Positions 1 to 12,561 are shown, counted from the first letter of the stretch. The stretch is 64,000 nt of DNA from Warburgia ugandensis (GCA_035236585.1 CP141127.1:70413495-70477494), one strand, 5' to 3'. Notes: generated from the sequence alone by a model not told the origin. Numbers and translations are program-made.

Positions 1-1009
1 TTACTGGTACATATAAACATTGATTATTTCATGCAAGGTGACTAACCAGTAGTCCTTGTGCACACACTAAGGCAAACTCAACCAAATGTTCATTTGCAAC
101 ACATACAAATGGACTAACCAATGGTCCATTTACAACACATATAGGTATTAATCAGTACTTGATCCTGCAGAATCACAGAAAATGCTCAAATCATAAAACA
201 CATTAGTAAATCTGACTAGGGTAAAACTATCAGTTCAGAAGAATTAATATGTACTAAAATCCCAAGGGTAAAACTACCGGCTAAGTATATGTGTCAAAAT
301 ATAGTATCAATAAAACATATAGTTAATTGATATGGTAAATGCTAGAATTCCATTTGTTCGAAAACCAGCATTCGATAAGTCTATAATCTAGCAAAACCAA
401 AAGTTGTTTATGCTTTTCAAAAGTAAAATTGATCAATTCATATGTGTAAATAGTTCTTTCTACATCAAAGCAAATTGAAATCATAAGTATGAAAATCTAT
501 CTCATACAAGTTAAGTGAAAATCTAGAGGGAAAGACTGGTGATCTCAAATCATCCAAAATGTCCAAAAGAATCTAATATGTTTGTCAAACCAGCATGCTC
601 AAAACAAATGAAGTTGAATCAAGGCTCATAGCCCTTAATCCAAAATGCATAAATCCATGCCCACATCGTTGTGGAAGACTAATCTCTCCAATCATAATGG
701 CGTACAGTTCTACAATTTGGGATAGGTCTAACTCTTGAGATATGACCCACATAATCATCAACACATAGACACCTATGCTCGTATGGCCCTACCCTCACCC
801 ATCGAAGACTACCATGGCCTCTACATCTACTCATGGATACCTCACAGTCATTCCTCACAGGTCTCATGAGAGCTACCTGGCTACCCTTTCAAAGTGCTTT
901 CCCATGAAAAGCTAACTCCTACTACCCACCATCTCCATCGCAAAGCATGGTATCAATCATTTTAGAGGTTGGTGGCTAACAATAGGACTTATAGCATATA
1001 GTAGGCCTC

Positions 1010-1265
1010 TAGGTCTTATTGTACTCATAGAGCACCTGCCGAGCAATCTGGGACTTAAGAAACTCTAGCCTACCCAAAATATTGATGAAATGCATATCTA
1101 CCAGGACTTACAACTATTCGTAGAACACATGCCTAATGCATTAACATATCAGTATCCATTTAGGACTTACAGCAACTCATAGAGTCCCTGCTAAATGCAT
1201 CGATGAAATCATAACCATCAGGGCTTACAGCTACTCACAGAGCTCCTACCTAATGGGTAATCACC
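1010..1265. repeat. degenerate tandem repeat, unit about 58-60 bp
   Basis: The phrase AGGACTTACAGC-ACTCATAGAG followed by a CCTGCCTAATGCAT-like tail recurs at about 1,103, 1,162 and 1,220, with a more diverged copy near 1,011. Spacing between the clear copies is 58-59 bp. It lies inside the T1 LTR. Confidence 0.65.
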
Positions 1266-2318
1266 AAAAGATCAACATCATAGATCTTAAATCATATAAA
1301 ATAGTTTGCATATTTTATGCAAAATCATGTATCTCAAATATTCATTTCAAAGCATGGCTCAATAGCTAAATCAATTCACATTCATATTCATACATCTCAA
1401 AATCATATCATGCGATGTACATACCCTATACAAAACCATGCATTTTCAAGCATTCCTTTCAAAGTATGAAAATCACTCATATATAATCACAGTCTTTCTC
1501 ATGTCTCACAAGTACTTTGAACTGAATGAATCATTATTCTTTCGAAGGTATGCTACATGAACTTAAAATCATGTATCAATGAACACACCTCATTTATAAG
1601 CATGTTAGATAAGGAACACAATATAAATCATAGATCTACATGAAAATCTCATATGCTCAAATAACATACATATATATCAAACCATTGGTATAATCATCAA
1701 ACCATTCAAAACCAAAAATAGTTTACAAACTATTTTCTCATTTTGAAGTTCATTTGAAACTTGGTAGTATCAGATTACCTACCTCTTACGATGCTCCCTA
1801 ATTTTGATTGCGTCAACTTTAGCTCAGATAGCAATTCATCTCAAATCAATATCTTTATTTGGTATCGAGTAACATCTAAATAACAAATCAATATAAAACT
1901 TGTATTATTTTCAGTTCTCACATTTAAATTTTGTTTGCATAAAGTCAAATATCATTTCGTATAAATCAGATCACCATTATGATATGATATTCACCCTCTA
2001 AACCAGTGATCCCACTATTAGAACTTGTTGGATCTTAATTTCTTTCATCATTGAATCTTGTTAGCCAATGGATCATGTTCTGATTTGTCAATATGTTTGT
2101 TTTTTGTTTCTAATCAGCAATCACAACTCAAATGAAATGATTCAAAGTCCAACCAGTCATTAGTCATCAATGATATAAAGGTTTACTGGGTCCAATTATA
2201 CACTTTCATGTCATCCAATGCTTTTACATTATGATTTAATAGTTCAAGTCATCTTGAAGACATGAAACTATTAGATTTATGATCGATCATTGGTTATTGG
2301 TTAGTCACTTAATCAATT

Positions 2319-2322
<4 letters not shown>

Positions 2323-2393
<71 letters not shown>

Positions 2394-2466
2394 CTTCTTC
2401 TTCTTCTTCCCCTCCTCTTCCTTCTCTCCTCTCTTTTTCCTCTTTCTTTCTTCTTCTTCTTCTTCT
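2323..2466. repeat. (CT)33 microsatellite followed by a CTT-rich pyrimidine tract
   Basis: An uninterrupted CT run of about 66 bases (2,323-2,388) passes into CTT and CCTCTTC repeats up to about 2,466. It sits inside the T1 LTR. Reading frames through it give only Ser/Leu or Glu/Arg runs and are not genes. Confidence 0.95.
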
Positions 2467-2960
2467 TTGTCAGGTTTGGGAACATACCATAGTCTGTTCT
2501 TTGATTCACTTAACTTGGGAGGGGGTGCCATTATCAATTATGGCCCCTCCTTTAAGTATTTTAATTACTTCTTTTTAATTGATATTGAATACATAATTAT
2601 TATATTTTCATTATTCTAAACATCATAATTTCAGTAAAAATGATATGGCTACTACTCATGATGGTTTTCCAATGCCTCTTTATTGTTAGACTCAGATTTC
2701 AATAAGCGAGGCCCACTTATGAAATTACTAAATTATCCTTTGTGAGAAAAATCACAAATTATTCATCTAAACTTCGATTTCAACAAACTTAGTGTCGCTA
2801 GAAATGTCTTTTTGACTTTAATCCAAATATGTAGGTCTCAGAACTTGATGTGATATCTATAGAATTTTAGAAATTAAAAATTCAATGTTCTCTTTTTATC
2901 CTGATTTAATATCATGCAAAATTTACTTAAAATTAATATTTAAAAATTAGGGATGTTGCA

Positions 2961-4283
2961 AGACATCTATATGATAAATGAGTAATGTAGGACGAAAAGA
3001 CTCTAAAACCCTAGGTTGCTTCCAGTAAGTGCTGAGTTTAATGTTTTCAACCAAACATTAAAAATTAAAATTATATTATGCAAGACATGCCTCTAGTGGA
3101 TTGAAGGTAGACAATGGTGGAAGAATTTTTGGAATTAAAATCTTCAATCATGTTGTAAGAGTGACAAAGATCTAATCCTTCATGGTTGACATTAAAAAAA
3201 TTGAACTCAACTTTCATATTGCTAAAGGATAATTACTTCATACCATATCTATAGTTAATGATGGAATTGAAAGTGGCCAAAAATGGACATCCAAGAATTA
3301 TAGGGATCTGACTTCCAAGGTCTGAGATAGGTTGGGAATCCAGTGTAATAAATCCTATAGGGTAATAAAACCAATCACCTAAATTAATACATCCTCAACC
3401 ATGCCATGTGGAATCTTAATTGATCTATTCACTAACTACAAAGTTGTGTTGGTTGGTTTAAGATCACCAAGCCCTAGTTTCTCATAGACAAAGTAGGCAA
3501 GAAATTAACACTAGCCCCTAAGTCAAGTAATGCCTTATCTATGTCATGTTTTCCAATCACACAAGAAATGGCAGGACACCGTGGGTCTCTAAACTTAGGT
3601 GGGGTATGGTGTTGTATTAAAGAGCTCACCTACTTAATGCTAAAGGTTTTCTTTTGCACATTGAGTTTTATCTTTGTTGTGTAGAGCTCTTTAAGAAACT
3701 TGGCATATGCAAGAATATCCTTTAGAACATTGAATAATGGTGTATTTATTTGCATATGTTTAAACACTTCCATTATGTCATTGAAATTTATTCCTTTCTT
3801 AGGCTTATTGAGTAATTGAGGGAATGAGGCTTTGAACACATAAGGTGCCTCCACTATAAGCTTAGATGGAGTAGGAGATTTCTGCTTGATCTCTTTCTAC
3901 CATGTTTTTGCTTTTTCATTCACATCTTCTTTTTCTTTAGTTAGCCCTACTTTGTCATCAACTTGATGGCCACTCTTAAGGTTGTAATAGACTTGGCTTG
4001 CTCATGGGGTCTTTGTAAACTTGACCCTAATTCTAATTGGGTCTTAGGGTTAGGGATGGACTGACTAGGAAACTTTCCTTTTCCCCATTTGACTTAAAGA
4101 TGCATACAACAAACCCATTTGCCTCTCTAACCTAGCAATATTTTGTCGACTCTCATTCTGGGTTTGATGCAAGGCTTTATTATTTTCATCAAGTTTTTTC
4201 ATGATATATTGTATATTATCCTCCATTGATGGTTTCTGTGTTTCTTGGGGCAGTTGAAAACTGGGTAGTTGTTGTGTGGCAAG
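2961..4283 (-). pseudogene. N1 gag tail, retropepsin region and start of 3' noncoding tail
   Basis: The minus strand from 4,283 leftward matches N2 from about 8,240 to 9,560. It holds the end of gag, a segment like FNDIMEVFKHMQINTPLF (3,630-3,854) typical of the gag-protease junction in plant Ty3/gypsy elements, a degenerate aspartic protease region (about 3,560-3,200), and the post-coding motif GACATTAAACTCAGC at about 3,030-3,045. It is a fossil with several breaks. It is separated from the rest of N1 by the N2 insertion. Confidence 0.7.
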
Positions 4284-5962
4284 TGTTTAATTTTGGCCAA
4301 AAGACCCCTAATGTAGCATTCAATTAGATCGTCTAATCTATCAAAATTCCAATTTTTAGCTTAATTTTTATTTTAACCATAATTTCTTCTGTTCCCATTC
4401 ATCTCACCAGCCCCGTCTCTCATACTCTCCTCTACTATCTCCTTCTCCCATCTCAATGTTCTCTATTTATCACACACCTAACCCCCTCCATCTTTCTCTC
4501 TCTCTTGCCCTTATTCATTTGAAACTGACACCTCTGCCAACTTCTATTCCTAATCACTTTCACTACCCGGTCTCTACCAGCCAAGCTTCTTCTCTACCCC
4601 ATCCCCTTTGTATTCCCATCTCTTTCCCTCTTTCCTCTATTGTTCCTCCTGATCCCTATCTCTCTCTTTTCCTAGTTGGGAGCCTAGATCATCCCACGCT
4701 CCCTTTCTCCCTCTGCATCAATTTTCCATAGTCAACACTGTTCACTTGCACCCAACAACCTGAACCCATTGTCAACCAACCTCTATTCTTCTCCATCTCT
4801 TTTCTCTCCAGTCTCTCATCCATGCACCACCCAGCACCATTCCACCCAACTCCACCCTTTTTCGAGTGTTTTCGACCTCGACGTCCTCTACTCTAGAAGC
4901 CAAATGATGGCCTAGGTTCCTCTGTTTGCCAAGCTTCACAGCATCGGCCTGACATCGCATCTATTCTGGCATTATACGACGTCTTCCTTGACTCCCCACC
5001 CACTAGCTACTCCACCTTCATCAGCCACCGATGATTGAGACCAGACACCTATCTCTTCTTCATTTCCAAGCCGACACCACATTGCTAAACACCCTAGTCA
5101 TCTCTACTCCCATCATCGGCGCCGTCGTCAATTTTTCTAGCACCAGACGGAACCCAGCGCTCCCAGGCATAGCCTTGATCACCGGCATTTACACCTCATC
5201 TCCTCTGGTATAGTCTTCCTCTATTTTAGTTTTGTTTTAAGAGAAATTTAAGGAACGTTTTGGAAAAATTCCAATTTTACCCTCAATCTAATAATTTTTA
5301 TTACATTACATTACATTTCAGTTTTGTTACTGTTCTTATCTATGTTCTACTTTATTCCCATTCTGTTATCTATGTTCTATGTTACTCAAGCTTAAGCAGA
5401 TTAACGGTTTTGCTTTAATCGCAGAACGTTTTCAATTTCTCATCTGTTTCAGTTTTGAATTTTAATTAACTTTTAGATTTGGTTTTTAGGATATCCCTTG
5501 GCTTGATTAATGTCTCTGATCTTAAATCTGAACTCCAAAAAGTGATCTAAATTGTTCAAATCTCAAATTTCTTATTTAGCCTAGATCATTAGAGTTTTTG
5601 GAGTTTGCCTTATCCATCCAGTGGATCATCAATCAAAAGTAGTAGGAAGAGAATGACAAAGGCTAATTGAAGTTTATGATTCCAGATCTAAAAAAATTGA
5701 TGATAAGTAGTCTAGGGAAGTGAAATTTTAGTATTTTTAGTTAAATTTCTATCTTTTTTTTAATTGGATTTCTATAATTTTCATTGATTAAATATATCTA
5801 AAGTCTGATTGCAATTTCTATTAATTTTTTTCATTTAATTTCAATTCTTGAATAATTAAATTTTATTAAAACTGCAAATTCTTAAATGAAATCCTTGTTG
5901 GATTGACCCGTACTTGTGCATGCTATACTACAATAGCCTGTGCACTTACAAAAAGCTTAACA
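4284..5962 (+). repeat. N2 5' LTR
   Basis: It begins TGTTTAATTTTGG and ends ...CTTAACA just before the primer site. It matches 12,562-14,637 along most of its length. The central part is pyrimidine-rich, giving Ser/Pro/Leu-rich reading frames (4,456-4,731; 5,031-5,213) that are by-products of composition. It is about 1.68 kb, shorter than the right LTR (about 2.08 kb), which carries some 470 bp more near 12,660-13,100. Confidence 0.8.
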
Positions 5963-5967
5963 AGCTT

Positions 5968-5986
5968 TTGGCACCATTGCCAGGGA
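5968..5986 (+). other. N2 primer binding site, tRNA-Asp type
   Basis: TTGGCACCATTGCCAGGGA lies six bases after the LTR end. It resembles the complement of the 3' end of plant tRNA-Asp (TGGCGCCGTTGCCGGGGA), which OTA-branch Ty3/gypsy elements use to prime minus-strand DNA. Confidence 0.8.
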
Positions 5987-6534
5987 CCCGCAACAGAGTT
6001 TTTATAAAATTTAATTAAAAATAAAAAAATTTAGGAATTGCATACTTTTTGCATTTTAGGAAATTTTCAATTTTTTTCAGTGCATAATCACCTTGTTTCC
6101 TGAATTTGGTACTTATCTCTAATTATTTTCTTTAAGAAATAGGAAAGTGGAGGAAAGTGGAAAGTGGATCTTCATCAAAATAGAAATTTCCCTGCTTTCC
6201 TAGATTTGGAATTTTCTTTTCTTTTGAGTGAATTTTAAAAGGGTTGTATAATACAGGACTAGTGTGGGATAAGATGGCCAACACTTGATCTTCTTCAGAA
6301 ATCCCATTGTAAGTATCTCTCACTCCTTTTATTTCCTAGATTAGGGCTTCATTTAGGATATTTTTTCATTATTTGGTAGAATAATTGCATATAGAAAGCA
6401 TATTTAATAATTGTTGCATTTTTAGTTTTTGCATTAGTTTACTATTTTAATTGCATTCTTAGAGCACGTTTAATGCTTTAAGATGATATATATGTTGATC
6501 GAACTATCATGAAGAATAAAAATTAATTAATAAG

Positions 6535-6900
6535 GGCACTCGAACTCACAAGCTCAAGGGTGGATTTCATCACCACTCCTTAACCCACATAGAATAATCA
6601 CCTCAAACATGCAACCCTACCTTTCAAATTAATCTAAAATCAATTAGAAGAGACCTATAGGGCCATGACATGTTTGGAGGATCCACTTACTAAGACGCGA
6701 TCTATTGTCACTCCAGTGGCTTTTGAGCACAATGGTTATAGTGGGTGTCTTAAAATCCAAGTGATTTTCCCATGCTTTCTGTTAATGTTTGTTGAGGTCT
6801 AAATGCCTCCTTACATGAGGATTGTATTAACCACCTTGCACAGAACCTAATTGCTAAGCAATAGTCAAATCTAAAGGAGAGGAGGAGTGCTATATTAGTC
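6535..6900 (+). other. N2 leader copy of the shared module
   Basis: This noncoding leader stretch contains the core words TCACTCCAGTGGCTTTTGAG, GTGGTTATAG-like, AAATCCAAGTGATTTTCCC and GGTCTAAATGCCTCC followed by TTACATGAGGATTGTATTAA. The same order appears at 15,945-16,335 (minus), 20,755-21,045, 38,200-38,600, 52,855-53,260 (minus) and 57,415-57,790. Its role is unknown to me. Confidence 0.75.
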
Positions 6901-7129
6901 TAATTTAAAAGTGTTGTCCCAACACAAATTCAAGAAAGTCAACATATTGCTGCTTATTAGCTGTGCTTATGTGTTTGTGCATCACGTAGAGTTAGAGTCG
7001 GCATTTAAATTAGAAAATTTTAGATTAGGGTAGTTTATGCAAGGGCGTCTATCTTAGAACCTAGAGCTAGTACCTTTAGACCATGAGATTCAACGCATCC
7101 AACGACAAGGGAAAAGAAACCTAGTTCAT

Positions 7130-8900
7130 ATCCCCATGGCTGAACCAACAGCAAAGATTGAGTGCAAAACAATTAGAGATTTCTATGTGCCTCTACAACA
7201 TAATACCCTATCCTGCATAACTTTACCTCCCACAAATGCCAACCACTTCGAGTTAAAGCTGGGAGTCATTCAATTACTCCCTACTTTTTATGGTCGAGAC
7301 TAAGAAGAACCCTACCTGCATATCAAGGAGTTCCTTAATATTTGTGCAAAATTTAGGTTCCAAAACGTTTCAGATGATTCTATTAGGCGTAGGTTCTTCC
7401 TGTTCTCACTTAAGGACAAAGTCAAGTCATGGATTAATTCCTTGAAGGTAGGTTCCATACATACATGGGACTAATTGTCTAAGAAGTTTTTGAAAACGTT
7501 CTTCCTTGTTCACAAAACAAATGCCATTTGTTGTGAAATTATCAATTTCCAACAAAGGGATGATGAACAATATTACAAATGTTGGGAACAGTGGTATGAA
7601 CTGCTGCAAAAATTCCCTCATCATGGATTTGAGAAATGGTAGTAGGTTCAATACTTCTATGAGGCATCGATGCCTTAAAATAGACAAATGATAGATGTAG
7701 CGAGTGGAGGGATCCTCATGTTAAAGGGATCCTCATGTTAAAGGGTGAAAGTGAGGCATGAGAATTCTTTTAGGTAGTGGCCGATAATTCTCAACAATGA
7801 GATTATTCAAATAGGAGAGAAAGATCTAACTAACCCACTAAGAAAGGAGGTCTCTATGATATAGGAGTGCATACTGATCCATCCCATAAGCTCGGCTCTA
7901 TCACTAAAAAATTAGTCGGAACAATGGACAAGCATGAAACCATGTTTGAAAATTTCATGGCTGCTACTTTATCCCAAAAACCTCCACAAGAGGTTTGTGC
8001 TATATGTTCTAGCGCAACCCATATCACCTCATCTTATCCATCAAATAGAGTGCTAAATGACTATCTTGACCAAGTGAATGCATTGAATGCGTATCGCCAA
8101 TCTAACAACGACCCATATCCTGAGACTTACAACCCTGGATGGCTAGGCATCTCAATTTGTCTCGGTCAAAGAATAACCACCAAGGGGGACCATCTGTAAA
8201 TCCCCTTGTCCAAAACTTTCCTCTTAGAACTACAGCTCCCTAGCAGCCACTTGGCCTTCAACAACTTCAACAACAAAAGAAACCATCTTCAGAGGAAAAC
8301 ATCCATACTATGCTTGAAAAAATTACAAAAGATAATGGTTACATTAAAAAGGCCTTACACCAATTGCAAAATGTGAGCAGACAATTAGCCAATGTCAACT
8401 CTCTAACCATAACCAAACTAGACATGCATGTAAGCTAATTTTCAGCTGAACTACATAATAAAGGAAACGGTTAGTTCCCTAGTCAACCCATCCCCAACGC
8501 TAAGGGCCAATTTCAGGTAGGGTCAAGTTCTCAAAACCTTAACCCTCATGAAAAAGCCAAGTCTATAACCACCCTTAGGAGCAGTCATTAGATCGATAAC
8601 ATAGAAGGGCAGGCTAAGGAAAATGCAAAGGAGAAAAAGGCAACAAAACACATGAGAGAGAGGAGAGAGAAAAATCCTACAAAACTTATAGTGGAGGCAC
8701 CCTAAGTGCCTAAAGCCCCTTTTCCCCAATTACTCAATAAGGCTACAAAAGAAACAAACTTTAATAAGATAATAGAAGTGTTTAAATATGTACACATCAA
8801 TATTCCATTACTCAATGCTATTAAGGATATTCCTTCTTACACCAAATTTCTTAAAGAGCTCTGCACTACAAAGGGAAAGCTTAATGTGTGAAAGAAATCC
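7130..8900 (+). pseudogene. N2 gag fossil
   Basis: Translations give the plant Retrotrans_gag core, including PYLHIKEFLNICAKF near 7,310 and FSLKDKVKSWINSL near 7,400. The C-terminal part of gag is seen at 7,867-8,199 (MFENFMAATLSQKPPQE, then a Cys-containing segment). The gag-protease junction FNKIIEVFKYVHINIPLL lies at 8,706-8,891. The matching region on the minus strand in N1 (14,728-15,700) confirms the family. Gag would have formed the capsid of the particle. The region is broken several times and is not functional. Confidence 0.8.
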
Positions 8901-9490
8901 TTCCTCACCGAGTAGGTGAGCTCTTTAATTCAACACAAGACCCCACCAAACATTAGAGATCCAAGATGTCCAGCAATTTCTTGCATTGTAGGAGATCATG
9001 TCATAGATAGGGCATTACTTAACTTAGGGGCCAGTGTTAATCTGTTGCCATATTTTGTCTATGAGCAACCTATGGTTTGGTGAGCTTAATCCAACCAATG
9101 CCACATTGTAATTAGTCAATAGATAAGTCAAGATTCCTTATGGTATGGTTGTGGATGTATTAATATAGGTGGACCAGTTTTATTTCCCTGTAGATTTCAT
9201 TGTCCTAGATGCCCAACCTGTAGTAGACCCTACTAGTCAAATCCTAGTGATTCTTGGACGTCCATTCTTAGTGACATCCAATGCAATCATAAATTTTAGA
9301 AATGGTGTATTATAATTATACTTTGGCAAAATGAAAGTTGAGCTCAATATCTTCAATTGCAACCATCACCAATTAGATCTTGATGGCTCTTTCAACATGA
9401 TTGAAGATTTAATTCTAGAAGTTCTTCCACCATTGTCTAACTTTGATCCATTGGGGGCTTGTCATACACACTGTCAAATTAATTGTTAAT
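8900..9490 (+). pseudogene. N2 retropepsin region, first copy
   Basis: It encodes recognisable pieces of a plant Ty3/gypsy aspartic protease: the ALLDLGA-like active-site region near 9,011, the FYFPVDFIVL-like strand near 9,180 and the ILGRPF-like element near 9,250. The same sequence recurs about 1,329 bp downstream at 10,340. It is followed at once by the post-coding motif AGACATTAAACTTAGC instead of RT. It is broken. Confidence 0.8.
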
Positions 9491-11735
9491 GTCTAGCTAA
9501 AGACATTAAACTTAGCTCTTATTGGGAGGCAACCCAATGTTTTAAAATCTACATCACTCAATTTTCATATAGATCCTATGTTTTTCAAAAATTGAGGACA
9601 ATGTTTCATTCAGGTTGGGGGTGTAGATGCACATATGGATTTTGATTTTTCTTGATTTTTTTGAAATAAAAAAGAATTGAAAATAAAAAAGAGATTTTTA
9701 TTTTTATTTTTTTTTAAGGTAGAGCTCCTTATTGTGTTGAAGCATTTTATGGAAGTTAATTCTTGAGAACCATTTGCACACAGCACATAGTCTAGATTAA
9801 TAGAGTGGCATGACTTAGAGACCTTAAGAAAAATTAGTGGAGGCTTATAACCCAATGAGTTTAGAGATTATTTTCTTTGAAAGAGTTATAAGTAATTCCA
9901 CAATTTCTTCAGCATACATAACTTAGTGTGATCCTGTTATCTTTGTTTTGGTTAAACATTAAGAAATAATAGAAGTATTAGGCTTAATTATAGAAAATTT
10001 ATTGAATCTGATAGGCTTTAGGAAATTTAAAAAATGATATAGGCCATCCTTGCTCAGCCTAGAGATATAAAGCCTACCCAATATATCATACCACTAGTTA
10101 GCCCTTAAAGCCTATTATTAAGCCTTTTCTTTTCTTAACCCCATTCACCTTAATCCAAAACAAGCCAGTAAAATAAATATCCATTACCCATTGTCAAAAT
10201 GAGTAGATTGAGTAGAGATAGTTCAAAAGAGGACAAAAAGTCAAAGAAGAGTGAAAATTAGCCATCTTCTTCCATAGAAGTCTAAGAAAAAGCAAAGTGA
10301 GAAAAAAAAAATGAAATTGAAACTAGCTATAATAAATAGGGCATTACTTGACTTAAGGGCTAATATTAATTTGTTGTCATATTCTGTGTATGAGCAATTA
10401 GGGCTTAGTGAGCTTAAGCCAACCAACACCACATTGCAATTAGCTAATAGATCCATTAAGATTCCTCATGGTATGGTTGAAGATGTATTAATACAGGTGG
10501 ACCAATTTTATTTCCCTGTCGATTTCATTATCTTAGGCACCCAGCCTGTAGCAGACCCTAGTAGTCAAATCCCAGTGATTCTTGGACATCCATTCTTACC
10601 GACATCCAATGTAATCATAAATTGTAGAAATGGTATATTAGAATTATCCTTTGGCAATATGAAAGTTGAGCTTAATGTTTTCAATGCCAATAATCAACAA
10701 TTAGATCATGGTGACTCTTGCAACATAATTGAATATTTAATTCCACAAGTTCTATCACCATTATCTCCCTTTGATCTACTAGAGGCCTCTCTTACACATT
10801 CTAACTTCAATTGTTAACATCTTGCTAGAGACATTAAATTTAGGGCTTATTGGGAGGCAACCCAGAGTCTTAGAGTCTACATCACTCAATTTCCATATAG
10901 GGTCCTATGTTTTTCAAACATTAACGACAATGTTTCATTCAGGTTGGGAGTGTAGATGCATATAGGAATTTTGAATTTTCTTGATTCTTTTGAAAAAAAA
11001 AAATGGAAAAAAAAAGGAAAAGTATTTTAAAGGTAGAGTTCCCTTACTGTGATGAGAACTAAATGCTCAAAATTTAGTAATTCCACAATTTTCACCTCTT
11101 AATGGGAATGCATATGATTAGTTTTGTATACCATTCATGTGTTACAACATTTTATTAAAGTCAATTCTAGAAAACTATTTACACACAACACATAGTCAAG
11201 ACTAATAGAGAGGGATGACTTAGAGACCCTAAGGAAAATTAGTGGAGACCTATAACCTAGTGAGTTTAGGGACTATCTTCTTTTAGAGAGTTATAAGTAA
11301 TTCCACAGTTTCTTCAACATACATAAGTTAGTGTGATCCTGTCATCCTTGTTTTGGTTAACTATCAAGAATAAATAGGAGTAATAGCTTTATTTTCAAAA
11401 AAATTATTAAATGTGATAAGCTTTAGGAAACCTAAAAAATGATATAGGCCATCCCTGCTCAGCCTAGAGATATAAAGCCTACCTAGTATATCATACCACT
11501 AGTTAGCCACATTGAGCCTATTATTAGGCCTTTTCTTTCTTAACTCTATTTGCCTTAACCAAAAAAAGCCGGTAAAATAAATATCCATTAACCATTGTCA
11601 AAATGAGTAGAGTTAGTAGAAACAGTTCAAAAAGAGGACAAAAAGTCAAAGAAGTGTAAAAATTAGCATCTTTCTTCCAAAGAAGCCAAAGAAAAAGAAA
11701 AGTGAAAAGAAAGAACTTTAAAAAAATGAAAGAAA
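9008..11735 (+). repeat. tandem duplication, unit about 1.33 kb, in N2
   Basis: Copy 1 (about 9,008-10,320) and copy 2 (about 10,335-11,735) share the retropepsin region, the GGGAGGCAACCC motif (9,534 and 10,852), the GTTTCATTCAGGTTGGG stretch, the 'GATATAGGCCATCC' stretch and the purine-rich AAAAAGTCAAAGAAG tail. The matching word GGCATTACTT lies at 9,011 and 10,340, an offset of 1,329 bp. Confidence 0.85.
10311..10817 (+). pseudogene. N2 retropepsin region, second copy
   Basis: This is the longest continuous protease reading frame in the window, 168 residues. The active-site segment reads ALLDLRANINLL (family form: ALLDLGASVNLLP). It is followed by YSVYEQLGLSELKPT, then DQFYFPVDFIILGTQPV and the flap-to-C-terminal part PVILGHPFLPTSNVIINC. 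It stands alone, detached from gag and RT by the tandem duplication. A retropepsin would cut Gag-Pol into mature proteins. Here it is a fossil within a non-autonomous element. Confidence 0.85.
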
Positions 11736-12561
11736 AAGAGAAAAAACTGAAAGAGATATTCACTTCAAGTACAACCTAAAAGAAAAGCTGTCCTAATAGA
11801 TATTCATTGAAGACCTCTACTTAATTTTGAACCTTTGAAATCCTTATACCCTTCTTGTTTGAACCTATCCTAAGCCTATGTTTCATCTTAGTTAAAAATC
11901 TATTGATCTTAGGTGGAACATAGCCTTAAAGAGGAAATAAATAGAAGGAATTAAGGTAAAAGACCCCTATTATTCTTGATGATAACATCCACTCTTAGGG
12001 ATCACTTTCCTTTGTCTCATGAGTATTCAATATTTATGTGAACCATTAGTTTGTTGGATTTGGTCACATAATGAGAGAAATATGTTTTAACCCTTGTCTG
12101 AGAGTTTTATTTCTGAGAGTATACTTATGAGGATTTAAGGTCAAGACATATTTCCAATGGAATTTAAGCATATCTAGTTAGAAGTCAAGATTTATGTGGC
12201 TATACACACACATATTCAATCTAAGAAATAACACAAATTAAATGCCTTTAATATGTGTATGATGTGTAAAATTGTCAAATCTTCTCCATTAAGTTAAGTT
12301 GTGAAAAACTAGTAGATTGCTAATGAATGAAGATTCTGTGAGATAAAATAGGGGACTTAACCATATTGAATTTTGTGGGCATATTCACTGCAAATCCTCA
12401 CGAGGCATAACTCATCTCTTAAGGGTTCAAGGGCTTGTTGTATGCTCTAAATGCAATCGTGAGTACCTACGAAAGTGGCACTTTGTACTAGTTTTTGTAA
12501 AATGGTTTTTTTGCATGTTTTGCTTGGGACTAGCAAAATGTAGGTTAGGGGGTATGTTTAG
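11736..12561 (+). other. N2 3' noncoding tail up to the right LTR
   Basis: There is no coding signal. It matches the 3' part of N3 around 60,600-60,850 (for example CCTATGTTTCATCTTAG here and CCTATGTTTCATCCTAG there). It ends with a short G-rich stretch, GGTTAGGGGG at 12,543-12,552, just before the LTR, in the place of a polypurine tract. Confidence 0.65.

Larger units (their letters stand above)
1..2960 (-). mobile_element. T1: partial LTR of a Tekay/Del-like Ty3/gypsy element
   Basis: On the minus strand this stretch begins at 2,960 with TGCAACATCCC, which lines up with the LTR start TGTAATAACC of T2 at 45,309. The next few hundred bases share the same layout as T2: an ACACTAAGT word, then a GTGGGCC word. 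The LTR runs leftward past the window edge, so no internal region, primer site or second LTR is visible. It abuts the 3' noncoding part of N1 at 2,961, so T1 probably inserted into N1. No coding region is supported; the short reading frames inside it (for example 679-867 minus) match nothing I know. Family assignment rests on terminal and U3-like similarity only. Confidence 0.6.

Noticed and set aside
679-867. 62-residue minus-strand frame with mixed composition
   Set aside because: It lies in the T1 LTR with no domain, no homologue I know and no partner.
2279-2578. Open frames of 74-99 residues across the CT tract
   Set aside because: They are Ser/Leu or Glu/Arg runs produced by the microsatellite, on both strands, inside an LTR.
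4456-5213. Pro/Ser/Leu-rich reading frames, also at 13,041-13,871, that could look like secreted or cell-wall proteins
   Set aside because: They lie inside the two N2 LTRs, come from pyrimidine-rich DNA, and do not keep the same frame between the LTR copies.
5968-5986. tRNA-like sequence words at four sites (tRNA-Asp) and at 40,695 (initiator Met)
   Set aside because: Only short matches to tRNA 3' ends, placed just after LTRs. They are primer sites, not tRNA genes.
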